From an uncultured Chryseobacterium sp. (GTDB taxonomy: Bacteria > Bacteroidota > Bacteroidia > Flavobacteriales > Weeksellaceae): 36,034 nt of DNA. This document shows positions 13,487 through 22,600 of the stretch, piece by piece (within the stretch, counting starts at the first letter, position 1; the number at the start of each line of letters is the position of its first letter). The stretch is taken from the NCBI GenBank assembly GCA_913778085.1, contig CAJYXJ010000009.1:1-36034 (forward strand), read 5' to 3'. The notes under the pieces were generated by a model. That model did not search any database. It had not been told where the DNA came from and saw only the letters and a program-made list of their open reading frames with translations. The position numbers were made by a program, and so were the translations under genes.

Positions 13487-14646
13487 TATCTCATTTTTGC
13501 TTTTACCCTTAACAGAGCTTTATCGTACACCGGATTTTCTTTATTTTCTTTAGCTAAACCATAATAATAAAGTGCATCAGAATATTGTCCGCTGTTTTCA
13601 TAAATTTTAGCAATATTATAATATGAACTTGCTTTAATCGTATTATCGACTGCAAATTTAATCGCTTCCCGGTTTGCCCAGATTGCTTCTGCATTTCTGC
13701 CTATTTTACTGAATGCAAGACCTAGATTGCTGTAGATTTGTCCATCAAAAGGATTATATTCCAGTGCTTGCTGATAATAATTAACAGCCAACTCTATTCT
13801 GCCGGAATGATAATAATTTTCTCCTTGTTTGTTAATGTCAAATGCTCTCTGTTTGTCGCTTTCTGTAATAGAGGTACTCGGGGTTGATGAATATCGGTAA
13901 TTACTTAATAAGCTCTTTACTCCTTCCCACGAAGTAGAATTTTCAAAATTATTAATATCAATAATATTTCCTGACTCATCGATCATAAAAACAACCCAGA
14001 CTGTACCCTTTTTCTGTTTAGGAACTTCATAGCTTTTAATTAGAGTATTTCCAATATAAACATATACTTTGGCATTACTTCTGTTTGAAAGCGTCTGATT
14101 ATCGATTTCTGCTCTATCGGAAAAATCATGTACAGCGTAAATATATTTTTGGTTTTGAGCTCTTTTTTCAATCGTAATGGTTTCCGGACCAAAGCTGTCC
14201 GTATCGTCTACATCAAGATTGGCATTTATACCTTCTTTATGATAATAACAAATATGATTGTTCGGATAAGAGAGATGTGAATCCAGATCGGAAGGATGCT
14301 TTCCCCAACTTAGAACGATTCTCATTCCGTCCAGATCTTCCATAACGGGACTCAAGGCATAAGTCAAGCCACCGAAAGGTCCTTTTGAAACCAACGTAGA
14401 GTAGCCTTCTTTTTTAATAATTAAAGTAATCTCATTATTGGCATCGATAAATTGTGATGGGATAATTGCTTTTCCGGAAGCATCTGTGCTGGTCGTCTCT
14501 GAAGTTTCACCATTTTTCTGGAAAATGATCTGTGCATTTGGAATGACTTTATCTTTAACGACTGCACTTAAAACCAACAACTCATTATTTTTTTGAGCAA
14601 AAACAACAGATTGCCAAAAAATAAAAAGCAAAAGAATTTTTTTCAT
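13486..14646 (-). CDS. Secreted DUF2135-like and TPR protein
   Basis: 386 residues: signal peptide (1-17, ending VFAQ), a beta-rich N-terminal region of the transthyretin/carboxypeptidase regulatory kind (about 20-95), then a DUF2135/YfaP-like segment (about 105-220) with the signature LSWGKHPSDLDSHLSYP and NLDVDDTDSFGPETITI, where the Asp-rich parts look suited to metal binding. The C-terminal 125 residues hold three or four TPRs (GENYYHSGRIELAVNYYQQ, IYSNLGLAFSKIGRNAEAIW, YYNIAKIYENSGQYSDALYY). It leads the operon with the deacetylase and has a clear -7 element at 14671-14678. A role in envelope polysaccharide handling is inferred from its partner only. Confidence 0.8.
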   Translation of the reverse strand: MKKILLLFIFWQSVVFAQKNNELLVLSAVVKDKVIPNAQIIFQKNGETSETTSTDASGKAIIPSQFIDANNEITLIIKKEGYSTLVSKGPFGGLTYALSPVMEDLDGMRIVLSWGKHPSDLDSHLSYPNNHICYYHKEGINANLDVDDTDSFGPETITIEKRAQNQKYIYAVHDFSDRAEIDNQTLSNRSNAKVYVYIGNTLIKSYEVPKQKKGTVWVVFMIDESGNIIDINNFENSTSWEGVKSLLSNYRYSSTPSTSITESDKQRAFDINKQGENYYHSGRIELAVNYYQQALEYNPFDGQIYSNLGLAFSKIGRNAEAIWANREAIKFAVDNTIKASSYYNIAKIYENSGQYSDALYYYGLAKENKENPVYDKALLRVKAKMR

Positions 14647-14670
14647 GGAATGTTTTTATTTAATCGGGTC

Positions 14671-14678
14671 CAAATATA
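14671..14678 (-). promoter_or_regulatory. Probable -7 element of the DUF2135-like / deacetylase operon
   Basis: The minus strand reads TATATTTG, 24 bases before the ATG at 14646. The T-run of the mutase terminator lies immediately upstream. Confidence 0.6.
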
Positions 14679-14681
14679 AAA

Positions 14682-14705
14682 AATCCTTCAATATTTTGAA
14701 GGATT
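14682..14705 (-). terminator. Intrinsic terminator of the mutase gene
   Basis: A perfect 10-bp stem (AATCCTTCAA / TTGAAGGATT) with a 4-base loop continues into six Ts on the minus strand. It lies about 80 bases past the mutase stop. Confidence 0.8.
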
Positions 14706-14785
14706 AATTTTATTTGAATAAAAATATTTTTTCTATTATTTTAAAACTTATAGACGAAGGATTAAAATGTCCAACTCGACATGGC

Positions 14786-17700
14786 CTACATATTTCTCCT
14801 GTACTTCCCGCCCACTTCAAACAAAGCATTGGTAATCTGACCGAGAGAACAGTATTTCACGGCATCCATCATTACTTCAAATAAGTTTTGCTGATTAATA
14901 GCGGCGTGTTGTAGCGTTTTGAGGGCCTCTTCGGATTTGTCTCCATTCGATTTCTGGAAATTATGAAGCATTTGGATCTGGAACTGCTTTTCTTCCTCAG
15001 TCGAACGGATGACTTCTCCCGGGCGAACGGTTGGCGAACCGTCTTTTCCTAAAAACGTATTCACCCCGATGATCGGATATTCGCCGGTATGTTTCAGCCA
15101 TTCGTAATGCATGGATTCTTCCTGGATTTTTGAACGCTGGTACATGGTTTCCATAGCACCTAAAACACCGCCTCTTTCCGTAATTCTGTCGAATTCGGCG
15201 TACACGGCTTCTTCCACCAAATCTGTTAATTCTTCAATTATAAATGAACCCTGAAGCGGGTTTTCGTTTTTCGCTAAGCCCAGTTCTTTATTGATAATCA
15301 ACTGAATCGCCATTGCTCTTCTCACCGATTGCTCAGTCGGAGTCGTAATAGCCTCGTCATAAGCATTGGTGTGCAACGAATTACAGTTGTCATAAATTGC
15401 GTAAAGCGCCTGAAGTGTTGTTCTGATGTCATTAAAATCAATTTCCTGAGCGTGAAGCGAACGCCCTGAAGTCTGGATGTGGTATTTCAGCATCTGGCTT
15501 CTTTCGTCAGCTCCGTATTTCAGTTTCATCGCTTTTGCCCATATTCTTCTTGCTACACGTCCGATGACGGAATATTCAGGGTCGATACCGTTGGAGAAAA
15601 AGAAAGATAAATTCGGTGCAAAATCATTGATATCCATTCCTCTGGAAAGGTAATATTCCACATACGTGAAACCGTTCGCTAAGGTAAAGGCAAGCTGGGA
15701 AACCGGATTGGCTCCCGCTTCGGCAATATGATACCCGGAAATAGAAACAGAGTAGAAGTTTCTTACTTTTTCTTTGATGAAATATTCCTGAACGTCACCC
15801 ATTAATCTTAAGGCAAATTCCGTAGAGAAAATACAGGTATTCTGTGCCTGGTCTTCTTTTAGAATATCAGCCTGAACCGTTCCACGGACGGTTGCGATTG
15901 TTTTAGCTTTAATTTCAGCATAAGCTTCTGCAGGAATTACTTCATCTCCTGTTATTCCTAATAGTTTTAAGCCCAAACCATTATTGGAAGGCGGCAATTC
16001 GCCGTTGTATGTGGGTCTTGCCAAACCTTTGTCATCGAATTTTGCTTTTAAAACTTCCTCAACCTTAGCCTCAAGCTTATTCTCAACAATATATTTTTCA
16101 ACATTCTGGTCGATTGCAGCGTTCATAAAGAAAGCCAACAGCATCGGAGCTGGTCCGTTAATCGTCATCGAAACGGATGTTAATGCATTTACCAGATCAA
16201 ATCCTGAGTACAATTTTTTAGCATCATCCAACGTCGCAATGGATACCCCTGCATTTCCGATCTTACCGTAAATATCCGGTGGTAAAGCAGGATCCTGACC
16301 GTAAAGTGTCACCGAGTCGAAAGCGGTAGACAAACGTTTGGCCGGCATTTCCGCAGACACATAATGAAATCTCCGGTTGGTTCTTTCCGGGCCGCCTTCT
16401 CCGGCGAACATTCTTGTCGGATCTTCTCCGGTCCTTTTGAAGGGGTAAATTCCTGCAGTATAAGGGAAACTTCCCGGAAGATTTTCCTGGCCTTTCCATT
16501 TGATCAGATCACCCCAGTCATTGTATTTAGGTAAAGCGATTTTCGGAATTCTTAGGTGGGATAAGGATTCGGTGGAGGTTTCCACTTTAATTTCTTTTCC
16601 TCTTACAAAATACGAGTAAAATTCTTCGTGGAAGGCCTTTTTCGTATCATCCCAGGTTTTTAGGAAGTCGATGTTTTCCTGTTGCAGTTCTTTTTCCGCC
16701 TTTTGATATTCAGCATCCAAAGTTTCATTGGAAAGGATTTTTTTAACGCCCTCAATATGGTACATGGTCCTTGCCAGTTCAGCCTGTTTCTCAACATTGG
16801 CATCATACTGTCTGTTGTTTTCAACAATTTCGGAAAGGTAACGTACCCTTTTCGGAGGAATGATGGTTACCTCGTCTGTAATTTCCTGTTCAACAAAACT
16901 TTGAAATTGTGGAGCATTGTCACCCTGAGCTTGTCGAAGGATATCATTTACTTTAGAAACCAATCTGTTGTACAGCTCAGTTGTTCCGTGATCGTTGAAC
17001 TGAGATGCTTTTGTGGCATAAACGGGCATCTCATCCAGTGGCTGTTCCCATAATAAATGGTTTCTCTGGAACTGTTTTCTTACCGCCTGAAGCGCGTCAA
17101 GAGCCCCTCTTTTGTCGGATTTGTTTAAAGCTACCAAATCAGCATAATCCAGCATGTCGATTTTTTCCAACTGTGTAGAAGCTCCGTATTCAGGGGTCAT
17201 CACGTACATGGACACATCTGCAAAATCAGAAACTTCCGATCCGGACTGTCCGATCCCTGAGGTTTCCAGGATAATAACGTCAGGATGAGCTAATTTCAAT
17301 ACATTTAAAGCCGATTGGATAAATGGCGAAACGGAAACATTATTTTCCCTGGTTGCCATTGATCGCATATACACTCTGGGATCATTGATCGCGTTCATAC
17401 GGATCCTGTCGCCCAACAGTGCTCCTCCCGTTTTCTTTTTGGAAGGATCGATGGAAATGATGGCAATTTTTTTATTGGTATTGGAACGTAAGAAACGTCG
17501 TACCAGTTCGTCTGTCAGAGAAGATTTTCCTGCACCACCGGTTCCGGTAATCCCGATAATCGGAATATTCAGGTCTTTTGATTTTTCGTTGATCGCCTGT
17601 ATAAGTTCGGGTTTTTCTTCCGAGAAGTTTTCAACAGCAGAAATGATCTTGGCAATGCTGGTCGGGTTTTCAAAGCTGATGGCATCCAGATCCCGGGCCG

Positions 17701-18151
17701 TTACCTCTTTTCCTGTGGCAAAATCCGATTTCTTCACCAGATCGTCGATCATTCCCTGAAGGCCAAGCTCGCGGCCGTCGTCCGGAGAATAAATTCGGTC
17801 GATTCCGTAAGCCATAATATCTTCGATTTCTTCAGGCAGGATTACGCCGCCGCCGCCGCCGAAAATTTTGATCTGCGGAGCGTTTTTTTCCCGTAAAAGA
17901 TCATAAATATATTTGAAATATTCGTTGTGACCACCCTGATAAGAGGTGAGCGCAATAGCATTGGCGTCTTCCTGGATCGCTGTATTCACCACTTCCTCAG
18001 CCGATTTGTCGTGCCCGAGGTGGATCACTTCGCATCCTGTTCCCTGGATCACACGACGCATAATATTAATGGCAGCATCGTGACCGTCGAATAATGACGC
18101 AGCCGTCACGATTCTTACTTTATTGTTTGGAGTATATTTTTGGGTTTCCAT
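14786..18151 (-). CDS. icmF: Fused B12-dependent acyl-CoA mutase, IcmF type
   Basis: 1,121 residues: a B12-binding domain (about 10-140, DGHDAA with Asp22 and cobalt ligand His24), a MeaB-like G-protein chaperone (P-loop [12 protein letters not shown] at 200-211, NKSD at 343-346), a linker, and the mutase TIM barrel (about 540-1121, [18 protein letters not shown]). This order is that of IcmF, which interconverts isobutyryl- and n-butyryl-CoA. Substrate-pocket residues agree: Phe582 in RMFAGEG and Gln770 in AQNTCIF replace the Tyr and Arg that bind the carboxylate in methylmalonyl-CoA mutase. The start at 18151 (METQKYTP) is set by a TTG-17-TATATTTG promoter that includes an upstream in-frame start codon at 18190. 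The name methylmalonyl-CoA mutase would be misleading. Confidence 0.93.
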   Translation of the reverse strand: METQKYTPNNKVRIVTAASLFDGHDAAINIMRRVIQGTGCEVIHLGHDKSAEEVVNTAIQEDANAIALTSYQGGHNEYFKYIYDLLREKNAPQIKIFGGGGGVILPEEIEDIMAYGIDRIYSPDDGRELGLQGMIDDLVKKSDFATGKEVTARDLDAISFENPTSIAKIISAVENFSEEKPELIQAINEKSKDLNIPIIGITGTGGAGKSSLTDELVRRFLRSNTNKKIAIISIDPSKKKTGGALLGDRIRMNAINDPRVYMRSMATRENNVSVSPFIQSALNVLKLAHPDVIILETSGIGQSGSEVSDFADVSMYVMTPEYGASTQLEKIDMLDYADLVALNKSDKRGALDALQAVRKQFQRNHLLWEQPLDEMPVYATKASQFNDHGTTELYNRLVSKVNDILRQAQGDNAPQFQSFVEQEITDEVTIIPPKRVRYLSEIVENNRQYDANVEKQAELARTMYHIEGVKKILSNETLDAEYQKAEKELQQENIDFLKTWDDTKKAFHEEFYSYFVRGKEIKVETSTESLSHLRIPKIALPKYNDWGDLIKWKGQENLPGSFPYTAGIYPFKRTGEDPTRMFAGEGGPERTNRRFHYVSAEMPAKRLSTAFDSVTLYGQDPALPPDIYGKIGNAGVSIATLDDAKKLYSGFDLVNALTSVSMTINGPAPMLLAFFMNAAIDQNVEKYIVENKLEAKVEEVLKAKFDDKGLARPTYNGELPPSNNGLGLKLLGITGDEVIPAEAYAEIKAKTIATVRGTVQADILKEDQAQNTCIFSTEFALRLMGDVQEYFIKEKVRNFYSVSISGYHIAEAGANPVSQLAFTLANGFTYVEYYLSRGMDINDFAPNLSFFFSNGIDPEYSVIGRVARRIWAKAMKLKYGADERSQMLKYHIQTSGRSLHAQEIDFNDIRTTLQALYAIYDNCNSLHTNAYDEAITTPTEQSVRRAMAIQLIINKELGLAKNENPLQGSFIIEELTDLVEEAVYAEFDRITERGGVLGAMETMYQRSKIQEESMHYEWLKHTGEYPIIGVNTFLGKDGSPTVRPGEVIRSTEEEKQFQIQMLHNFQKSNGDKSEEALKTLQHAAINQQNLFEVMMDAVKYCSLGQITNALFEVGGKYRRNM

Positions 18152-18178
18152 AAAAAATCTAGAAAATTTCTGAATTTC

Positions 18179-18206
18179 CAAATATAACAATAAAATAGAA
18201 ACCCAA
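18179..18206 (-). promoter_or_regulatory. Bacteroidota-type promoter of the icmF-like gene
   Basis: The minus strand has TTG (18204-18206), 17 bases, TATATTTG (18179-18186), then 27 bases to the ATG. Confidence 0.7.
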
Positions 18207-18365
18207 TGTCTAATGTTAATTTATTGTATTCTAGTGAGTTGATTTGCTTTGATTAATTAATTTGATGTCAATTAAACTAACATTTGTTAGAAATCGAAGG
18301 TTCTGGATTTTAATTGCTCTTGATTTGCATGTTCAGGATGTTTCAAATTCTCAAATTAATTTCTC

Positions 18366-18373
18366 TACTTTTG
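18366..18373 (+). promoter_or_regulatory. Probable -7 element of the small membrane protein gene
   Basis: TACTTTTG is a perfect TAnnTTTG, 19 bases before the ATG at 18393. The -33 TTG is not clear. Confidence 0.5.
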
Positions 18374-18392
18374 CATCATATTATATTAAGGT

Positions 18393-18725
18393 ATGAAAAA
18401 AGCATTGCTGTATTTCGCGTTGGGAGCGATTTTAAGTTTTTTAATCAATTATTTCTTTTACAGCTCAGAAAATATAGGTCTTGATATTTATTATGCTATA
18501 GCTTTCGGTTTTGCATGGGGAATTGCTTATTATCTGGATACCCCAAATTTTACCTTACCCCAAAAATTAGGATTATCTTTTGTTGCGATGGCAATTTTAG
18601 TTTTAATCGGTACATTAATCTTTAATATACAATTGGCAATTCCTTCTATTCTGAAATTTTCTACGGTTTTTGTGGCGTATTATTTAATTGCCAGCTTTAG
18701 GGCGAATAAAACACTTCGTGATTAA
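18393..18725 (+). CDS. Small integral membrane protein, function unknown
   Basis: A 110-residue protein with four predicted membrane helices (about 3-22, 28-47, 60-78, 82-102) and almost no loops. The short C-terminal tail RANKTLRD is positively charged and probably cytosolic. I recognise no family. The stop overlaps that of the convergent DUF3667 gene by four bases. It has its own promoter and appears monocistronic. Confidence 0.7.
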   Translation: MKKALLYFALGAILSFLINYFFYSSENIGLDIYYAIAFGFAWGIAYYLDTPNFTLPQKLGLSFVAMAILVLIGTLIFNIQLAIPSILKFSTVFVAYYLIASFRANKTLRD

Positions 18726-19837
18726 TGCACCATAAAGAAACTTGCATACATTAATAATAAGAGCATACACATTATTCCGATAAAATTGATCATGAATAAA
18801 AGTATTCCTTTGAAAACACTCATCGTTCTTGAACTTTCGTAGACTCTGTGATGGGCTACAAAAAAGTAGACCGACATAAAAATGACAGCTGCAAAATAGA
18901 CCAGCACATATGATAATGTTAAGATACTATAGTCAGGAAGTAAATCTGTTATTTTATCAAAACATATCAAAATAAGTGTTCCTAATAATAAGAAAGAAAA
19001 ATAATGGAGGGTGAAAATTCCGTGATCGAAGTACCACCATTTCTTTTTATTATGAAAGATCCAGAGAAAAAATGCAAAAACAGGAAGGTAAACAAATAAA
19101 GCTTTTGGGATAGTATGTATAAAAGTCTCCCTGAATTTTTCTATAATCTGCTCTTTTTTTAAACCTTGTTCCTGCATGTGAAAAATTTTCTTCGCACATG
19201 GTCTCAGAAAATCAAAAACAGATCGTTTGTCGCTTTTTGCATACAGCGAATCAAACTGTTTCATGTTTTTAGCTCCGATAATGCTTAGTTTTCCATCTTT
19301 TGTTTCTTCTATGGCATCTGTTTCAATGTCATTTCCGTTAACTTGTGTAACTTTTACATCTTTATTGGGCTTGGTAAGACTTTCTTTTTCCAATTGGTTT
19401 TTTGTCAGTCCCTGTTTTAAACTGTCCGTAAATTTCGCGATCTTTTCATCTGCAGCTTTTTCTTTTTTTATTTTTTGAATTGCATGTGTGCTCTTTTCAT
19501 GTTCTGCAACTTTTTCTTCGGAAGTTGAGAATAGGGATGGAAGAAAGAACGTAATAAAACTTATGAAAATATATAATTTCACGGGAGCAACATACAATTG
19601 TCTTTTTCCTGCAAGATATTCTTTGGTTAATTTTCCTGGACGGATCAATAAATATTTGATGGTTTTCAAGAATTCGCCATCGTAATGAGTAAAATCCTCA
19701 ATAAAGTGAGTGAAAAGATAATGAAACGGTTGTTTCGGCTCTATATTTTCCTGTCCGCACTGTGGGCAGAATCTTTCTTCAACAGTGTGTCCGCAATTAA
19801 GACAGGTTTTATCTTCCCTAATTTTTCCGTGGCTCAT
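18722..19837 (-). CDS. DUF3667 domain membrane protein
   Basis: A 371-residue protein with the DUF3667 pattern: an N-terminal zinc ribbon (CLNCG and CPQCG; Cys12, 15, 24, 27), then HYLFTHFIEDFTHYDGEFLKT and YLLIRPGKLTKEYLAGKRQLYVAPVKLY leading into a first membrane helix (about 84-104), a charged Lys/Glu-rich loop (about 110-225), and four further membrane helices (about 245-265, 275-295, 305-325, 345-368). The function of this family is unknown. The zinc ribbon faces the cytosol. A TATATTTG element at 19857-19864 precedes the gene. Confidence 0.88.
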   Translation of the reverse strand: MSHGKIREDKTCLNCGHTVEERFCPQCGQENIEPKQPFHYLFTHFIEDFTHYDGEFLKTIKYLLIRPGKLTKEYLAGKRQLYVAPVKLYIFISFITFFLPSLFSTSEEKVAEHEKSTHAIQKIKKEKAADEKIAKFTDSLKQGLTKNQLEKESLTKPNKDVKVTQVNGNDIETDAIEETKDGKLSIIGAKNMKQFDSLYAKSDKRSVFDFLRPCAKKIFHMQEQGLKKEQIIEKFRETFIHTIPKALFVYLPVFAFFLWIFHNKKKWWYFDHGIFTLHYFSFLLLGTLILICFDKITDLLPDYSILTLSYVLVYFAAVIFMSVYFFVAHHRVYESSRTMSVFKGILLFMINFIGIMCMLLLLMYASFFMVH

Positions 19838-19856
19838 AGCTTATTAGTGTTTAGGG

Positions 19857-19864
19857 CAAATATA
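19857..19864 (-). promoter_or_regulatory. Probable -7 element of the DUF3667 gene
   Basis: The minus strand reads TATATTTG, 19 bases before the ATG at 19837. Confidence 0.5.
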
Positions 19865-20100
19865 ATTATTTAACTGGATAAAATAATTATATGGATAATT
19901 TTTTGAATTAATGTTTAAATAAAATTAATAAATAGGGTTGAATTTGTATTAAATGTTTAAGTAAAAATTTGTTTTTGAAGTTTAAGAATTATTTATTTCA
20001 CTGAAAGATTCCATGTGTTTAAAAAGTATAATTTTGTTGGATAATTGTTTTGAACAGTTGAAGTTGGACACATAATCAACAGATTAAATAAAATATGTTT
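19865..20100. other. Divergent intergenic region without a gene
   Basis: This A/T-rich gap between the DUF3667 and rplM promoters holds no plausible coding frame, RNA or repeat that I can see. It may contain regulatory sites for either divergent unit, but no motif stands out. Confidence 0.5.
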
Positions 20101-20129
20101 TTGCATTCAGAAAATAATTTGTACCTTTG
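20101..20129 (+). promoter_or_regulatory. Strong Bacteroidota promoter of the rplM operon
   Basis: TTG (20101-20103), 18 bases, TACCTTTG (20122-20129) is the best consensus promoter in the window. The leader of about 40 bases contains a short CCC-TTTTA-GGG hairpin that could be regulatory. Confidence 0.8.
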
Positions 20130-20175
20130 CACACCCTTTTAGGGGGAAATTATGTTTAATCTTTAACTAAAACGT

Positions 20176-20631
20176 GTGAATACATTAAGTTACAAAACTG
20201 TTTCAGCGAACAAAGCTACTGCTAATAAAGAATGGGTTGTGGTAGACGCTGAAGGACAGCCGTTAGGAAGACTAGCTTCTACGGTTGCAAAGATTTTGAG
20301 AGGTAAGCACAAAACGAATTATACACCTCACGTAGATTGTGGTGATAACGTAATCGTTTTGAACGCTGGGAAAGTTACCCTTTCCGGAAACAAGTGGAAC
20401 GATAAGACGTACATCTGGCATACAGGTTACCCTGGTGGACAGAAGTCTATGACAGCTCTTGAACTTCAGAAGAAAGATTCTTTGAAAGTATTGGAAAAAT
20501 CCGTAAAAGGGATGCTTCCGAAAAACAGATTAGGATCTGCATTGCTTAAAAACCTTTATTTATATGAAGGAACTGAGCATAAGCACGAAGCTCAACAGCC
20601 GAAAACAATTAATGTTAACGAATTTAAATAA
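20176..20631 (+). CDS. rplM: 50S ribosomal protein L13
   Basis: 151 residues with the L13 signature VVDAEGQPLGRLASTVAKIL (24-43), GDNVIVLNAGKVTLSGNKW, the conserved YIWHTGYPGGQ and MLPKNRLG near the C-terminus. L13 binds 23S rRNA early in large-subunit assembly. The start is a GTG at 20176, which gives the expected N-terminus NTLSYKTVSANK; no ATG fits. It leads the operon with rpsI 7 bases downstream. Confidence 0.98.
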   Translation: MNTLSYKTVSANKATANKEWVVVDAEGQPLGRLASTVAKILRGKHKTNYTPHVDCGDNVIVLNAGKVTLSGNKWNDKTYIWHTGYPGGQKSMTALELQKKDSLKVLEKSVKGMLPKNRLGSALLKNLYLYEGTEHKHEAQQPKTINVNEFK

Positions 20632-20638
20632 TTAAATT

Positions 20639-21025
20639 ATGTCTATAGTTCACAAAATCGGAAGAAGAAAAACTTCTGTAGCCAGAGTTTATGTAAAGCC
20701 AGGAACTGGTAACATTACAGTAAACGGTAAAGACGCTGCAACTTATTTCTCTACAGACGTGATGGTTTACAAATTGAACCAGCCGTTCATCCTTTCTGAA
20801 ACTGTTGGTCAGTATGACGTTACCGTAAATGTTTTCGGTGGTGGGAATACAGGTCAGGCAGAAGCTATCAGATTAGGTATTTCAAGAGCTTTATGCGAAA
20901 TCAATGCTGAGTTCAGATTGGCTTTGAAACCTGCAGGTTTACTTACGAGAGACGCAAGAATGGTGGAAAGAAAGAAGCCAGGTCAGAAAAAAGCAAGAAA
21001 GAGATTCCAATTCTCAAAACGTTAA
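20639..21025 (+). CDS. rpsI: 30S ribosomal protein S9
   Basis: 128 residues with the S9 signatures [49 protein letters not shown] and the basic C-terminus ending [11 protein letters not shown], whose Lys-Arg tail reaches the decoding P site. Cotranscribed with rplM, the universal pairing. Confidence 0.98.
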   Translation: MSIVHKIGRRKTSVARVYVKPGTGNITVNGKDAATYFSTDVMVYKLNQPFILSETVGQYDVTVNVFGGGNTGQAEAIRLGISRALCEINAEFRLALKPAGLLTRDARMVERKKPGQKKARKRFQFSKR

Positions 21026-21036
21026 AAAAGCGTATG

Positions 21037-21059
21037 GCTATTGGCTTATGGCGAATAGC
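21037..21059. repeat. Short inverted repeat in the rpsI-rpsB spacer
   Basis: GCTATT and AATAGC arms surround an 11-base centre (GGCTTATGGCG). The words resemble small extragenic repeats. Confidence 0.35.
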
Positions 21060-21108
21060 TTTAGAAAAATTTTTAAAAAATTATTTTTTAACCCAAAGCT
21101 GGAAAGCC

Positions 21109-21139
21109 AGTTGCCAACAGCAATCAGCCAACAGCAACT
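21109..21139. repeat. Inverted repeat enclosing a doubled 11-mer
   Basis: The arms AGTTGC (21109-21114) and GCAACT (21134-21139) enclose two copies of GCCAACAGCAA (21113-21123 and 21127-21137), 14 bases apart. It could be an extragenic repeat or a structured mRNA element upstream of rpsB. Confidence 0.45.
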
Positions 21140-21233
21140 TTGCCCGTTACGTTTAGCATCCAAACGCTTCTCCCATCTAAAGAAGTTGTTGATTGTTTAA
21201 AAAACGGAAAGTAAACTAACAAAAACAGAAAAC

Positions 21234-21995
21234 ATGGCAAAAGCAAATGTAAAAGACCTTTTAGAGGCTGGCGTACACTTCGGTCACATGACCAGAAAGT
21301 GGAACCCAAATATGGCTCCATACATTTTCATGGAGAAAAACGGTATTCACATTGTAGACTTACATAAAACAGCTGTTAAATTGGATGAAGCTTGTAGCGC
21401 TTTAGAAAAATTAACTTCTGCAGGTAAAAAAGTTCTTTTCGTAGCGACTAAAAAGCAGGCGAAAGAAGTAGTGGCTAAGCACGCTGCTGAACTGAATATG
21501 CCTTATATTACAGAAAGATGGCCTGGAGGAATGTTAACGAATTTCGTTACCATCAGAAAGGCTGTTAAAAAAATGAACTCTATCGACAAAATGAAAAAAG
21601 ACGGTACGTTCGAAACTTTATCTAAAAAAGAAAGATTACAGGTAGACAGACAAAGAGCTAACCTTGAGAAAAACTTAGGTTCTATCTCAGACATGGTTCG
21701 TCTTCCTTCTGCGATCTTCGTTGTAGATATCATGAGAGAACATATCGCTGTAACGGAAGCTAAGAAATTAGGTATTCCAGTTTTCGGTATTGTTGATACC
21801 AACTCTGATCCAAGAAAAGTAGACTTCGTTATCCCAGGAAACGATGATGCTTCTAAATCTATCGATATGATCCTGAGCATTGTTTCAGAATCTATCAAAG
21901 AAGGTCAGTCTCAGAGAAAAGCTGATAAAGAAAAATCTAAAGAAGAAGGAGAAGTAGTATCTGCTGATAAAGATGCTGATTTCGATGCTGAATAA
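21234..21995 (+). CDS. rpsB: 30S ribosomal protein S2
   Basis: 253 residues with S2 motifs: LLEAGVHFGHMTRKWNPNM near the N-terminus, IFMEKNGIHIVDLHKT, VLFVATKKQAKEVVAKHA, ERWPGGMLTNF, and PVFGIVDTNSDP with a charged, Glu/Lys-rich C-terminal tail typical of Bacteroidota. S2 joins the small subunit late in assembly. The 208-base gap after rpsI has no clear TAnnTTTG promoter, so it may be cotranscribed with rplM-rpsI. A strong terminator follows directly and tsf, the usual next gene, is not in the window. Confidence 0.97.
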   Translation: MAKANVKDLLEAGVHFGHMTRKWNPNMAPYIFMEKNGIHIVDLHKTAVKLDEACSALEKLTSAGKKVLFVATKKQAKEVVAKHAAELNMPYITERWPGGMLTNFVTIRKAVKKMNSIDKMKKDGTFETLSKKERLQVDRQRANLEKNLGSISDMVRLPSAIFVVDIMREHIAVTEAKKLGIPVFGIVDTNSDPRKVDFVIPGNDDASKSIDMILSIVSESIKEGQSQRKADKEKSKEEGEVVSADKDADFDAE

Positions 21996-22017
21996 TTAAA
22001 GATTTTCTTTAAAATAC

Positions 22018-22044
22018 AAAGACCGCTAAATTTTAGCGGTCTTT
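22018..22044 (+). terminator. Strong terminator after rpsB
   Basis: AAAGACCGCTAAA and TTTAGCGGTCTTT form a perfect stem, followed by TTGTTTT. It lies 22 bases past the rpsB stop. Confidence 0.9.
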
Positions 22045-22071
22045 TGTTTTATCATCGAAATTTTAGGTGTC

Positions 22072-22524
22072 TTAATTCGTAAGCGTAATATTATAAGATG
22101 AGCGGATGAATTTTGTTTTCTGATATACCGAATTACAAACCATCCCCGAAATATTATAATTTTGGTTCTTCGGAACTATTGCAGCGCCTATTTTGTCTGC
22201 GCCGATTGGGATTTTCTTGAAGTAATTATTTCCGCTGATGGTTAAGACCATATTGCAGCGGGATTTATTTTCAACGGTGATCGACGTACTCGGGCTGTCT
22301 TCGGAGCCGTTTAAAAGATCCGTCAACACTGCTGCAGTTTCAGATTTGTAGGTTTTTATTAAAGCCTGATATTCTGTTTCCGTCTGTGTTGCGGAAGAAG
22401 TAGGAGTGCCTGTATTCGATGCCGGTTGAGACTTTTTTAAAGGAATGTTGGTTGTTCTGTATTGCCTGATTTCACAACTGTTCAGGACTGTTATGATTGC
22501 AATAATTTGGAAAAAACTTCTCAT
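22072..22524 (-). CDS. Secreted lipoprotein, paralog A of a three-member family
   Basis: A 150-residue lipoprotein: signal peptide with lipobox VLNSC (Cys17), a low-complexity Ser/Thr/Pro linker (about 32-52), then a C-terminal domain shared with two nearby genes: TETEYQALIKTYKSET, TVENKSRCNMVLTISGNNYF, PIGADKIGAAIV and MVCNSVYQKTKFI. Two Cys in this domain are kept in all three and probably form a disulfide. The frame stays open upstream to 22803, but only the ATG at 22524 gives a signal peptide, and the upstream part overlaps the GG-leader peptide gene. This copy lacks the AHPDDPRRSVLK segment of the other two. I think the family has been given a DUF number (possibly DUF6759), but cannot confirm it. 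Confidence 0.8.
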   Translation of the reverse strand: MRSFFQIIAIITVLNSCEIRQYRTTNIPLKKSQPASNTGTPTSSATQTETEYQALIKTYKSETAAVLTDLLNGSEDSPSTSITVENKSRCNMVLTISGNNYFKKIPIGADKIGAAIVPKNQNYNISGMVCNSVYQKTKFIRSSYNITLTN

Positions 22525-22562
22525 AAAAGTATTTGGCAGTGAAATATAGAATATAAATAAAA

Positions 22563-22585
22563 AGAGACCGAATGTTTCAGTCTCT
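22563..22585 (-). terminator. Terminator after the GG-leader peptide gene
   Basis: On the minus strand a 10-bp stem with one mismatch (arms 22576-22585 and 22563-22572, loop ACA) runs into a T-rich stretch. It lies 15 bases past the peptide stop. Confidence 0.65.
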
Positions 22586-22600
22586 AGTTGTATGCAATAA

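Noticed and set aside
18152-18190. Upstream start for the mutase
   Set aside because: The codon lies at the upstream edge of the -7 promoter element, and METQKYTP at 18151 is the family-like N-terminus.
20130-20175. L13 leader regulatory RNA
   Set aside because: The leader is only about 46 bases with a 3-bp hairpin, which is too little to call a structured leader without covariation.
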